Position numbers and translations under genes: made by a program. A stretch of DNA of 64,000 nucleotides from Halovenus rubra (lineage in GTDB: Archaea > Halobacteriota > Halobacteria > Halobacteriales > Haloarculaceae): contig NZ_JAODIY010000013.1 in assembly GCF_026586665.1 (NCBI RefSeq), forward strand, positions 248,001 to 312,000, read 5' to 3'. Shown here piece after piece: positions 15,625 through 23,318 of the stretch. Below the pieces are notes generated by a model. That model made no database searches. It was not told the origin of the DNA and saw only the letters and a list, made by a program, of their open reading frames with translations. Numbering within the stretch: position 1 is the first letter of the stretch; each line of letters starts with the position of its first letter.

Positions 15625-17058
15625 ATGAGCCAGCCATTCGTCGTGGTCGGCGGTGATGCTGCCGGTCTGAGCGCGGCCAGCAAGTGCAAACGCGAGGACC
15701 CCGAGAGGGAAGTCATCGTCTACGAAAAAAGCGAGTGGATTTCGTACGCGCACTGCGGGATGCCCTACTACGTCAAAGGCGAGGTCGACTCGCTCGGAGA
15801 CCTTCTTTCACTGTCCCCCAGAGAGGTCGACGAACGGGGTATCGACCTCCATCGCAACCACGAGGTACTCTCGGTCGACCCCGAAGAGCAACACGTCAGG
15901 GTCCACGGGCCAGATGGCGAATTCGAACAGTCCTACGGAGACCTCCTCATTGCAACGGGCGCGCGAGCGCTTGTGGCTCCAATCGAGGGAACCGACCTTG
16001 CAGATGTCTTCACAATGCATCATATGCACTCGACAGCACAGCTCCGTGCGTTCCTGACACCACCAGACGAGGCCGACGAGAGTGCGTTCGAGACTGACTA
16101 CGTCGACGTGGACGTGACGGAGTATCTCGACCGTGAACCCCCCACAACAGCAGCAATTGTTGGCGGTGGCTACGTGGGAGTCGAGATGGCCGAAGCGTTC
16201 CGCAGCAGGGGTCTCGAAACGCATCTCTACCAGCGTTCCGACCGACCCGTGCCACCCTTCGGCGACGCTGTTGGCCAGAGAGTGAGTGAGACACTCGAAG
16301 AGGCTGGCGTCGAGTGTCACTTCGGAACGGCTGTCAATTCCCTCGAAGGTAACGGACGTGTCGACCGGGTTGAGACAGATGACGGGAGCCAAGCTGTCGA
16401 CCTCGTCCTCGTGGGTATCGGGATACGGCCGAACACACAACTGGTCGAAGATACTGGCATCGAGTTCGGTGACTCCGGGGCTATACGTATCGACGAGTAC
16501 GGGCGAACGACAGTCGAAAGCGTCTATGCAGCGGGCGACTGCGCAGAGAAGACCCACACCGTCACGGGCGACCCCGCCTGGGTCCCGCTGGGGCTGACCG
16601 CGAACCGAGCCGGGCGGGCCATCGGCCAGACGGTTGCGGGCGATCCCGAGCCAGTCGGTGAAATCGCGGGGACAGCCGTCCTGAAAGCCTTCGAGTTGGA
16701 GTGTGGGCGAACCGGGATCACCGATTTCGATGCCGCACGCGAGGCAGGTTTCGACCCAGTAGCCGAGACCATCACTGCAGGGTCACGCTCGGGCTACTAT
16801 CCGGGCAACGCCGAGACGACTGTCACACTTGTTGCCGACCGCGAGACCGGACAGTTGCTGGGTGGTACCATCGCCGGGGAGGACCGCGCAGCCATTCGCA
16901 TCAATACGCTGGCGACTGCCCTGGAAAGCGATATGACTGTCTCCGAGGTCGAACGGCTCGACCTGGCATATGCACCGCCGTTTAGTCCAGTCTGGGACCC
17001 GCTGCTGGTCGCAGCGAAAGTTCTCCGTGGGACACTCAGTGACTGGCGGTCAAACTAA
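15625..17058 (+). CDS. CoA-disulfide reductase/NADH oxidase-like flavoprotein
   Basis: A 477-residue FAD/NAD(P) enzyme of the CoADR/Nox/Npsr family. FAD is bound by VVVGGDAAGLSAASK at 6-20, the single active Cys44 lies in SYAHCGMPYY, the NAD(P) loop is IVGGGYVGVEMAE, and the second FAD motif is YAAGDCAEK. A C-terminal dimerisation domain is complete. The family reduces CoA disulfide, CoA persulfide, polysulfide or oxygen (family knowledge); which applies here cannot be told. There is no C-terminal rhodanese domain. ATG 15625 was chosen because the Rossmann strand starts four residues later. Confidence 0.8.
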   Translation: MSQPFVVVGGDAAGLSAASKCKREDPEREVIVYEKSEWISYAHCGMPYYVKGEVDSLGDLLSLSPREVDERGIDLHRNHEVLSVDPEEQHVRVHGPDGEFEQSYGDLLIATGARALVAPIEGTDLADVFTMHHMHSTAQLRAFLTPPDEADESAFETDYVDVDVTEYLDREPPTTAAIVGGGYVGVEMAEAFRSRGLETHLYQRSDRPVPPFGDAVGQRVSETLEEAGVECHFGTAVNSLEGNGRVDRVETDDGSQAVDLVLVGIGIRPNTQLVEDTGIEFGDSGAIRIDEYGRTTVESVYAAGDCAEKTHTVTGDPAWVPLGLTANRAGRAIGQTVAGDPEPVGEIAGTAVLKAFELECGRTGITDFDAAREAGFDPVAETITAGSRSGYYPGNAETTVTLVADRETGQLLGGTIAGEDRAAIRINTLATALESDMTVSEVERLDLAYAPPFSPVWDPLLVAAKVLRGTLSDWRSN

Positions 17059-17105
17059 CCCAAACGTTAGTAACTGCTTTTGTGCGGGTACGTGGTAATC
17101 GAAGT

Positions 17106-18119
17106 ATGGGAGAAGACATCCCCTCCTACGAGGTTGCAGTCATCGGCGGCGGGCCAGCCGGACAGATGGCAGCGATGTACAGCACACGCCTCGGTCACAA
17201 GACCGCACTGCTGGACCGTGGCGGCGGTCGGGCAGCGATGATGCAAGAAGTCCACAACATGATCGGCATCCGTGAAGAGACAAGCGGAAACGAACTACTT
17301 GCAACTGGCAAGGATCAATTACAGGAGTACGGCTGTGACATCCAACGGGATATGATTAATTCATGTCATAGCGTCGAGGACGAACAGATACGACTCTGTG
17401 GCAACAGTGGCGACTACGACGCAGAGTATGTCGTGCTCGCGACCGGTTTCAACGACGTCCGCCCGGACCCACCTCTGCCACGCACTGGGCGAGGCTTGCA
17501 TTACTGTCTGCACTGTGATGCACATATGTTCGTCGACCAATCGGTGTACGTGATGGGGTCAGGTGAGAGTGCAGCTCACGTTGCACTTATCCTGTTGAAT
17601 TTCACCGACGATGTGGACCTGTTGACGAGAGGTGCCGACCCAGAATGGAGTGACGAGACTGACGAACAACTCTCGAACCATCCGATCGAACTCGTCCACG
17701 AGGAGGTAACTGGCGTCCAGAACGGTGAGGACGGCTGGCTGAAAGCTCTCGAGTTCGAAGACGGGACTGTGAGAGAGTACAAAGGCGGGTTTGCAATGTA
17801 TGGTGCTGAATACAACAATGGCCTGGCACGTGAGCTTGGCTGTGAAATAAACGACGACGGCACAGTGGCAGTCGATGACCACGGGCAGACCTCCGTCGAC
17901 AATATCTATGCAGTCGGTGACGTGACGCCGGGCCACAATCAGGTACCAATCGCCTACGGCGATGGGGCCAAAGCCGGTATCTCGATCCACTTCGAGTTGC
18001 GTGATTTCCCGCGGGACCCTGACAAGGTGGATGAGGCAGGGCCAGTCCGATGCGAGGAAGTGCCGGGGATTCCGGACGAACTACTCGAACAGGCCGTCGA
18101 TTTCCACACCTACGATTAG
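17106..18119 (+). CDS. Thioredoxin reductase-like flavoprotein
   Basis: A 337-residue class II pyridine nucleotide-disulfide oxidoreductase with FAD motif VIGGGPAGQMAAMYS at 12-26, redox pair Cys134/Cys137 in HYCLHCDAH, an NAD(P) domain (VMGSGESAAHVAL) and the terminal FAD motif YAVGDVTPGHNQ. The fold matches TrxB-type reductases. The redox motif CLHC differs from the classic CATC, as is common in haloarchaeal paralogues. The NAD(P) motif GSGESA lacks the basic residues that favour NADPH. It starts 47 bp after the CoADR-like gene and may be cotranscribed. Confidence 0.8.
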   Translation: MGEDIPSYEVAVIGGGPAGQMAAMYSTRLGHKTALLDRGGGRAAMMQEVHNMIGIREETSGNELLATGKDQLQEYGCDIQRDMINSCHSVEDEQIRLCGNSGDYDAEYVVLATGFNDVRPDPPLPRTGRGLHYCLHCDAHMFVDQSVYVMGSGESAAHVALILLNFTDDVDLLTRGADPEWSDETDEQLSNHPIELVHEEVTGVQNGEDGWLKALEFEDGTVREYKGGFAMYGAEYNNGLARELGCEINDDGTVAVDDHGQTSVDNIYAVGDVTPGHNQVPIAYGDGAKAGISIHFELRDFPRDPDKVDEAGPVRCEEVPGIPDELLEQAVDFHTYD

Positions 18120-18475
18120 CCAGCACAATATCTACTCGGACGTGGTCCAGTGAAGCGGAAGATTTTCCACACGGACCAATCAGATTTTCTCGCTTCATTC
18201 CCCCCTCGTTTTAACGGTTCGTTTCAGTGCTGTATTTCGATTCACCAGAGCCGAAAAACGGAGTTTGAAAGGAGATGGACTTACGTCCCCGTAAGATGCG
18301 TTTTTGTCTGCGGACACGAAAAGGAATCCAACGCACGCCACAGTTTTCGATTCCTATTGAAAGCCCATCCGAGATACCAAAAATATCGAGTTCTCACACT
18401 GCTAGCCACAGCCGAACTATTGGCGATGTTCAGAGAAGAATTGAAGCATGAGGCGCGGCAGGATTTCAGTGTACC
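18120..18475. other. Non-coding stretch
   Basis: This AT-richer stretch has no recognisable gene on either strand. An ORF runs through it, but its composition is basic and only its last 100 bp match a transposase remnant. A short hairpin TTACGTCCCCGTAA occurs at 18284-18297. Confidence 0.6.
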
Positions 18476-18757
18476 ATGCCAAAATCCACCGCACCTCAGT
18501 GGCTTTTTAGACGAGACCAACTTACATTTTATTGAACGAGAAGTAACACCGCGACTGCTGATGAAATTCAATATTTAGTTACTTTTTGTAGGACTGTCTC
18601 TTACGGATACTGTCTCATTTCTAGAGCCGGTGTCAAACGTGCGTGTTCAACTGTCCACAACTGCTGGGTTCACAAATCCGATCTACAGCCAGATTCTGGT
18701 CGGTTACAAGATCACGTTACGGTCGATGGGACCGTGATCCAACACAATGAATCCAAC
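18476..18757 (+). pseudogene. IS6-family transposase remnant
   Basis: Broken translation gives SGFLDETNLHFIEREVTPRL, a TAG in the same frame, LLFVGLSLTDTVSFLEP, a frameshift, then GVKRACSTVHN and HKSDLQPDSGRLQDHVTVDG, ending in TVIQHNE. This is the N-terminal third of haloarchaeal IS6-type transposases, up to the first catalytic Asp region (usually VDETVI, here VDGTVI). It has at least one stop and one frameshift and lacks the rest of the DDE domain. Confidence 0.7.
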
Positions 18758-18799
18758 AAGAGACATCCGATCGGCCGGCCGAGAAAACATCAAACGCTG

Positions 18800-19519
18800 T
18801 CAGATGAATTCGGAGTTCTGTGGCCCGTTCGTGATATGAACCTCGAACGGCTGGGTGCTGACATCATCTTGTTCGACGAGATGCCAGTAGGTCTCGGCCA
18901 TCTCGTCGGGGTTGAGGAACGTCTCGCCGTCCCGGTCAGTAAATCGATCCCGGACGCCCGGCGTGTCGATCTGCCCGTCGATGACGACATGGGCGACGTG
19001 AATCCCCTCGGGGCCGTACTCTTGGGCGATATCCATTGCCATCCCACGGGCAGCGAACTTCGCAGCTGTGAATCCAATGGCACCGCCGAGGCTCCGCACT
19101 GAAGAGGTAGCACCGGTAAAGATGACTGTCCCACCGCCCGTCTCAAGCATGTCACCGACAGCTTCTTGCGAGCAAACGAACGCGCCTCGTCCGTTGACAG
19201 CCCACGCTTGTTCGAACTCTTCGACACTCACGTCCATAATGCCCTTCCAAGAGGCGGCGCTCGCGTGATTCACAAGGACATCGACCGAGCCAAACGCTTC
19301 TCGGACCGCCTTGAACCCTTCCTGTATCTGCTCGACGTCTGTGAGATCGGTCTGGACGGCGAGGCCTTCACCGGGATCCGGCAGTTCCTCGGCAAGTTCC
19401 TCGATATAGTCCTCCGACCGAGCGAAGAGTGCGACCTGACAGCCCTCTGCTGCGAATTTTCGGGCAAGCGATGCACCGAGTCCCGGACCGACACCTGCGA
19501 TGACTGCTGTCCGCGTCAT
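18800..19519 (-). CDS. SDR-family oxidoreductase with Tyr-to-Phe at the active site
   Basis: A 239-residue short-chain dehydrogenase. The cofactor loop is VIAGVGPGLGASLAR (a variant of TGxxxGxG) near residues 5-19, with NHAS in place of NAG and GATSSVRS for the catalytic Ser. The expected YxxxK appears as FTAAK, so the catalytic Tyr is Phe. Either the protein belongs to a subfamily with altered chemistry or it is not a classical dehydrogenase. ATG 19519 was chosen because the Rossmann strand begins at once; 19618 would add 33 unrelated residues. The natural substrate cannot be inferred. Confidence 0.75.
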   Translation of the reverse strand: MTRTAVIAGVGPGLGASLARKFAAEGCQVALFARSEDYIEELAEELPDPGEGLAVQTDLTDVEQIQEGFKAVREAFGSVDVLVNHASAASWKGIMDVSVEEFEQAWAVNGRGAFVCSQEAVGDMLETGGGTVIFTGATSSVRSLGGAIGFTAAKFAARGMAMDIAQEYGPEGIHVAHVVIDGQIDTPGVRDRFTDRDGETFLNPDEMAETYWHLVEQDDVSTQPFEVHITNGPQNSEFI

Positions 19520-19676
19520 GGTCCAGTCTACGAATCGAACCGGCAAAGACGTGGCGACAGATCTTGTACTGGTCGGTCGACAGACGGGCAGCGAGTTCAC
19601 CACTCTCGCCGAGGTCAATGAGCGCGCGATTTGAACCCGACAATATGTAGTCTATACCGAGTGCTGAAATCACTGA

Positions 19677-20029
19677 TCAGAACGTGATCATCTCGTAGTC
19701 GTCGTCAACCAGCGAGCGGATGCTCGGGTGGCCGTCGTGGTCGTCAAGAGTCACGACCCCAGCGTCGTCGATAGCCGCGTCGACGCCGAAGGCTCCCGCA
19801 CAGAAGTCACAGGCAGATGCCTCGTCTCGGACGGACTGATAGAGGTCGTGGTAATCGTGGTCCTCGTCTTCGAGTTCTGGAACCCACTGCGTCCCAGCAC
19901 CATCGAAGATGAGTTCGACTCCGTCGCCCGCTGTTTGGGCGAACTCCCGTGCTGTTTCGAGGCCGTTGACCAGGCGGCCACTGTCTGCGTGCGATTCCGT
20001 TCAGGGATGATGACTCCTGCTTTTGCCAT
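19677..20029 (-). pseudogene. Second DsrE-like gene, frameshifted
   Basis: Near-copy of the gene at 279-635 and its flanks (about 221-715 against 19621-20110). It starts at ATG 20029 (MAKAGVII), but 4 nt are missing near codon 9 relative to the first copy, which shifts the frame. The remaining codons downstream, including the ACDFC segment and the C-terminal YEMITF, stay intact in the original frame. The lesion seems recent. Confidence 0.8.
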
Positions 20030-20077
20030 TGCACCCGGACGAAGGAGCTCGATAGGAAAAACTCCGAGCGAACCCCG

Positions 20078-20103
20078 GCGTAAGGGAGTACCACCGGTGG
20101 TAC
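20078..20103 (-). promoter_or_regulatory. Control region of dsrE copy 2 with 16-bp perfect palindrome
   Basis: GTACCACCGGTGGTAC at 20088-20103 is a perfect 16-bp palindrome. It overlaps GCGTAAGGGAGTACC (20078-20092), the counterpart of the TTAC-type site upstream of copy 1. In copy 1 the equivalent dyad is degenerate (691-710). This suggests a dimeric regulator bound here. Confidence 0.4.
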
Positions 20104-20290
20104 CCAATCAAATCAGTGGTGGTATCGTTGTATTCTTGGTGAATATGGCGCTCGTGGTTCGCCGACACAGCCCCACTCACTCGACCGAATCGTGTTCGGT
20201 TCGATGACCCCGAGACGCGACAACGACGAGTCATCACCACCAGAGCCACAGTCGTGATACTGGGGCCAAAAGCACGGGTAGGTCAATCAG

Positions 20291-20971
20291 TCACGGAACA
20301 ACTGCGACAGTGAGCAGCGTCCCCAGTTCGCGGTAGCGTTCGACCATCTGCTCGCGCGTCTCAAACTCCGCCGTGGGGAACTCCGATTCAGGCGGAATCT
20401 CGGTGTCCCTGTCTGGCACGTAACTCTGTTCTGCGAGCTGGAAGCCAGCATTCTGGAACGCCGAGCGGTACTCTGTTGCACTCCAGAGAAGCATCTCCGG
20501 TTCTATGCGGTCGGCCCACTCGTGAGCATAGTGATTCTCTTGATAGTAGTTGACGCCACAGTAAAATGTCCCGCCAGAGCGGAGTACTCGCCGTAGTTCC
20601 GCCAGCAACTCCTCTGGGTGGGTCGCAAAGAAAAACGACTCCATCGAGACACAGTGGTCGAACGACTCCGACTCGAAAGGGAGCTGGTGGAAATCTCCCG
20701 CAAGGAATCCAACATCCGAGTCGTCAGTGTACGAGCGGGCGTTTGTGACCATCTCCGGAGACGCATCGAGTCCGACTGCTAGACCCGCATCTGCAGCTTG
20801 GGAGATGGCACGCGGTGCATACCCACTCCCAGTGCCCAAATCGAGGACTCGATCACCCGGCTCAACCGGCATACGAGCCAACAGTTGCTTTGCAGTTGCC
20901 CAGTGTTCGTCTTCCATCTCGCGGTCACGACCATCGTCGGCCCACTCGTCGAAGGCATCGCCCACACTCAT
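20291..20971 (-). CDS. Class I SAM-dependent methyltransferase
   Basis: A 226-residue Rossmann methyltransferase. Motif I is VLDLGTGSGYAPR at about 43-55, followed by the acidic loop GLDASPEM, motif II FLAGDFHQLPFESESFDHC and the post-II segment LLAELRRVLRSGGTF. It belongs to the UbiE/Methyltransf_11 group, which methylates small molecules. The aromatic C-terminal half (FYCGVNYYQENHYAHEWADR) is not typical of protein methyltransferases. It starts 11 codons before a CGTAACCACCGT stretch in the upstream region. Confidence 0.8.
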   Translation of the reverse strand: MSVGDAFDEWADDGRDREMEDEHWATAKQLLARMPVEPGDRVLDLGTGSGYAPRAISQAADAGLAVGLDASPEMVTNARSYTDDSDVGFLAGDFHQLPFESESFDHCVSMESFFFATHPEELLAELRRVLRSGGTFYCGVNYYQENHYAHEWADRIEPEMLLWSATEYRSAFQNAGFQLAEQSYVPDRDTEIPPESEFPTAEFETREQMVERYRELGTLLTVAVVP

Positions 20972-21045
20972 ACGTAACCACCGTCTGTCGTGTGCATACT
21001 GGTTGATACATCACCAAAGACGTAGTTTTTGTCGTTCACTCACGG

Positions 21046-21181
21046 GCTGTCGAACACGCTCAAACGGCTGACTGAGAGAGACGAGACAGTACTGGTCCAG
21101 TACAACGACCGCGCTTCCCAGCACCTCTATCCGAAGTTAGAAGACAGAGGCTATCAGTACGAGACCCTCGAAGACGAGTAA
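21046..21181 (+). pseudogene. C-terminal gene fragment ending inside repeat R2
   Basis: An open frame gives LKRLTERDETVLVQYNDRAS and QHLYPKLEDRGYQYETLEDE before TAA (21179-21181). The composition is haloarchaeal, but no start is present upstream, so it is the tail of a truncated gene. The last six codons lie inside repeat R2 and are shared with the unrelated small ORF at 31095-31235, showing that the repeat boundary falls within coding sequence. Confidence 0.4.
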
Positions 21182-21437
21182 CACCCGACTAGTCATTCTA
21201 CAGTCTGCTCTCTGCTTTCTTTGCAATGGCCGATTGATTACAGGTGTGGAACGTCTCCTGAAATGTAGCGAACCACGGGACAGAACCACCGCGCGTCAGA
21301 ATTGTTTGCTTTCCGAACGAAAGCACGAACATTGCAGGAGCGACGGCATAAATCGGGAGTAGAGTGCCTCTAAGTCGGAATTTGGAACAGAACCTGCAAT
21401 ATGGGCGCTGCAGGCTTGCGTTCGAGCGTCGAACGAA
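21165..21437. repeat. Direct repeat R2 with tRNA-Arg 3' end fragment
   Basis: Middle copy. Bases 21165-21414 (250 bp) align without net gaps to 31219-31468. The final 12 bp (21403-21414) equal the tRNA-Arg 3' end. The next 23 bp (21415-21437) match the window-start copy only, with a near-palindrome around TTCGAGCGTCGAA that could be an integrase arm site. The spacing to R3 is 10,054 bp and to R1 is 21,254 bp. Confidence 0.85.
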
Positions 21438-21517
21438 GTCCCTTGCAAGAAATGAGACAGCTGAATTCGGGCGTTTAAGAACGGGTGTCTGTCCCGGTGT
21501 TTGCAGGACAGACAGCT

Positions 21518-21748
21518 ATGAGTCTCGAACCAATCGATCCGGAAACTGCACTCGAACTGTACATGGCTGACAGGGAGAATAACGTCACAGAAGCGACGAT
21601 TTACTCGCATCGCTCACGACTTGGGCATTTTGTCCGATGGTGTGAGTGTCGCGCAGAAATGCAAAGAACGCAAGACAATAGAAATGTGCCTGCTCTCAAC
21701 ACACACTCACAAGTACAAAAATGGGAGTTGTGGTTCACTTCGGTTTGA
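21518..21748 (+). pseudogene. Tyrosine integrase, N-terminal stub
   Basis: ATG 21518 encodes MSLEPIDPETALELYMADRE, then NNVTEATIYSHRSRLGHFVR and WC, which is the SAM-like core-binding domain of haloarchaeal XerC/D-type phage integrases. After about residue 42 the similarity stops and the frame ends within the capB 3' region. The catalytic domain (R...HxxR...Y) is absent. It lies 104 bp from the tRNA-like att core of R2, where an element integrase is expected. Confidence 0.75.
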
Positions 21749-23318
21749 TGTATTCGTTTGCTTCTTGTTCCTGAGTGCTTACAGCTTGCTCGAACTCACG
21801 CATGAAATCGGCGACGGTGTTCCCCATAATCACGACGGGATCACCGATTGCAAGAAGATCGTTCAATACAGTCTCGGCTTCTGCTCCGTTGTCGTGTCGA
21901 GTGACCGGTAGCTCAGTATTCTCAGCGAACGCACGCGCGTTAGCCCCACCAACGTGGACGCTATCGATGTGGTCTTGCTCGTAGAGAAGGTCGACGTACT
22001 CTGCGAAGGAGGCGGTTCGACCTCGCCGGTCTCGCCGGAGATAGACGAACGGCAGTATCTTTTCGTCTTCAGAAACGAGTGCCTGACGAACCATCTCCGT
22101 ACTTTCAACGTCGTTCACCTGTGCTGCGTTGAATACGCGACCGTTGGGAAGTCGAGTCCATTCGGGCTGAATTGCCGCTAAAAACGCCTCGAGTTCGCCC
22201 TCAGGGAGAACCGATTCATCGAGAAATTCGAGAACCGCGTCAATTGCGTGAGCAGTCTCTGCCCCGATCATGCCCTCGTGTCGGTCGGGTATCTCAACCT
22301 GTTCGATAGTCCCGCCCCGTCGTTCGATTTCTTCTCGCATGTAGTCGTGGAGAACAGGATGTTGTTCCCCACTGACGACGTGCGTTCCGGCGGAAATCGA
22401 CCGGGCAAACGACCTGGCGATATTGGTTCGCGTCTTGCCAAGTGTATCGTTGTGATCCTGGCGGACGTTTGTGAGTACGACTATGTCCGGATTGATAAGT
22501 TGCTGATTGATCAGCCGTGTCGTGTATTCAGTGATCCCCTGGTTTTCGAAGATACCGATATCTTCAGCAGCATAGGCATCGAGTTCCGGAGCGAATTCCG
22601 CGATCACGCTGATGTTCTCATAGAGCGTCGTCCGAGGGCCTCTGCGTTCGATTGGATGGACCTCGCCGTTGTGGATGAGCGTCGGATGGTTCCCGGTGAT
22701 CTTCGTCAGCGTATCGTAGCCACGACGATTGAACACGTCGTCGAGGCGACGGGTAGTTGAGGTCTTGCCACGGCTCCCCGCTACGGCGATGCGGGTGTCC
22801 AGTCGCCGGAGCGCCTTTCGGTGGCGGAACCCCCGTGTTAACTCCTTAATAATCCCGATTAGACTCGGCTTGCCGACCTTGATAGGCCGTGGGCCAACCC
22901 GCCACTCGTATTCGGCACCGACCATGAACATTGGAAGAGCACCGGCAGCCCGCGTGAGAAACTGATCCAGCGCAGTTCTGGCCTCGCTCTCGGTGGGAAA
23001 TCGGTCTGCGCTGTTTGCGAGGGTTCGTTCGGGTGTCTGTAGTTGCCACACCCAATTGTTTCGGTCTTCCGGAAGATCGCCAGCCGGTGTCGGATCTTCT
23101 CTGACAATTGTGCGCGGATCGCTAATTTCCTCGCTCTCGAACGCGTCGTCATCGCCGCCGAGGGAGGCAACCGCTCCTCGGACCCTGTCGACAGCGTGTC
23201 GGGCCTCTCGTGACGTATCGTAGTGATGGCCTCCGGTCGCAACCACGCGTTCCTGAACGCGAAGTCGCCACGACCAACCGAACCCTCGCCCGTATATCTC
23301 GTACGCGGTCGTGCTCAT
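21735..23318 (-). CDS. capB: CapB/PgsB-like poly-gamma-glutamate ligase with DUF1508 repeats
   Basis: A 527-residue amide ligase of the Mur-ligase/PgsB type. Two YegP-like DUF1508 repeats lead (YEIYGRGFGWSWRLRVQE at 6-23, then NNWVWQLQTPERTLANSADR at about 86-105). The ATP loop VAGSRGKTSTTRRL is near residue 182, with VLTNVRQDHNDTLG and a C-terminal domain (IMGNTVADFMREFE). It would activate the gamma-carboxyl of glutamate for polymer growth at the membrane with CapC. DUF1508 repeats in front of CapB are unusual. It overlaps capC by 4 bp. CapA is not seen nearby. Confidence 0.8.
   Translation of the reverse strand: MSTTAYEIYGRGFGWSWRLRVQERVVATGGHHYDTSREARHAVDRVRGAVASLGGDDDAFESEEISDPRTIVREDPTPAGDLPEDRNNWVWQLQTPERTLANSADRFPTESEARTALDQFLTRAAGALPMFMVGAEYEWRVGPRPIKVGKPSLIGIIKELTRGFRHRKALRRLDTRIAVAGSRGKTSTTRRLDDVFNRRGYDTLTKITGNHPTLIHNGEVHPIERRGPRTTLYENISVIAEFAPELDAYAAEDIGIFENQGITEYTTRLINQQLINPDIVVLTNVRQDHNDTLGKTRTNIARSFARSISAGTHVVSGEQHPVLHDYMREEIERRGGTIEQVEIPDRHEGMIGAETAHAIDAVLEFLDESVLPEGELEAFLAAIQPEWTRLPNGRVFNAAQVNDVESTEMVRQALVSEDEKILPFVYLRRDRRGRTASFAEYVDLLYEQDHIDSVHVGGANARAFAENTELPVTRHDNGAEAETVLNDLLAIGDPVVIMGNTVADFMREFEQAVSTQEQEANEYIKPK

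Larger units (their letters stand above)
161..21414. mobile_element. Candidate tRNA-Arg island, distal unit
   Basis: This segment lies between two repeats that each end in the last 12 bp of tRNA-Arg (149-160 and 21403-21414). Its content is accessory: redox and sulfur genes, PHA degradation, a toxin-antitoxin pair, IS relics and one duplicated gene (dsrE). No complete integrase is seen in it, so it would now be immobile. The boundaries are inferred from the repeats. Parts may have arrived separately or through duplication. Confidence 0.45.

Noticed and set aside
18150-18578. 142-codon frame as a full gene
   Set aside because: Only the last 30 codons resemble an IS6 transposase start; the rest is non-acidic and unlike haloarchaeal proteins.
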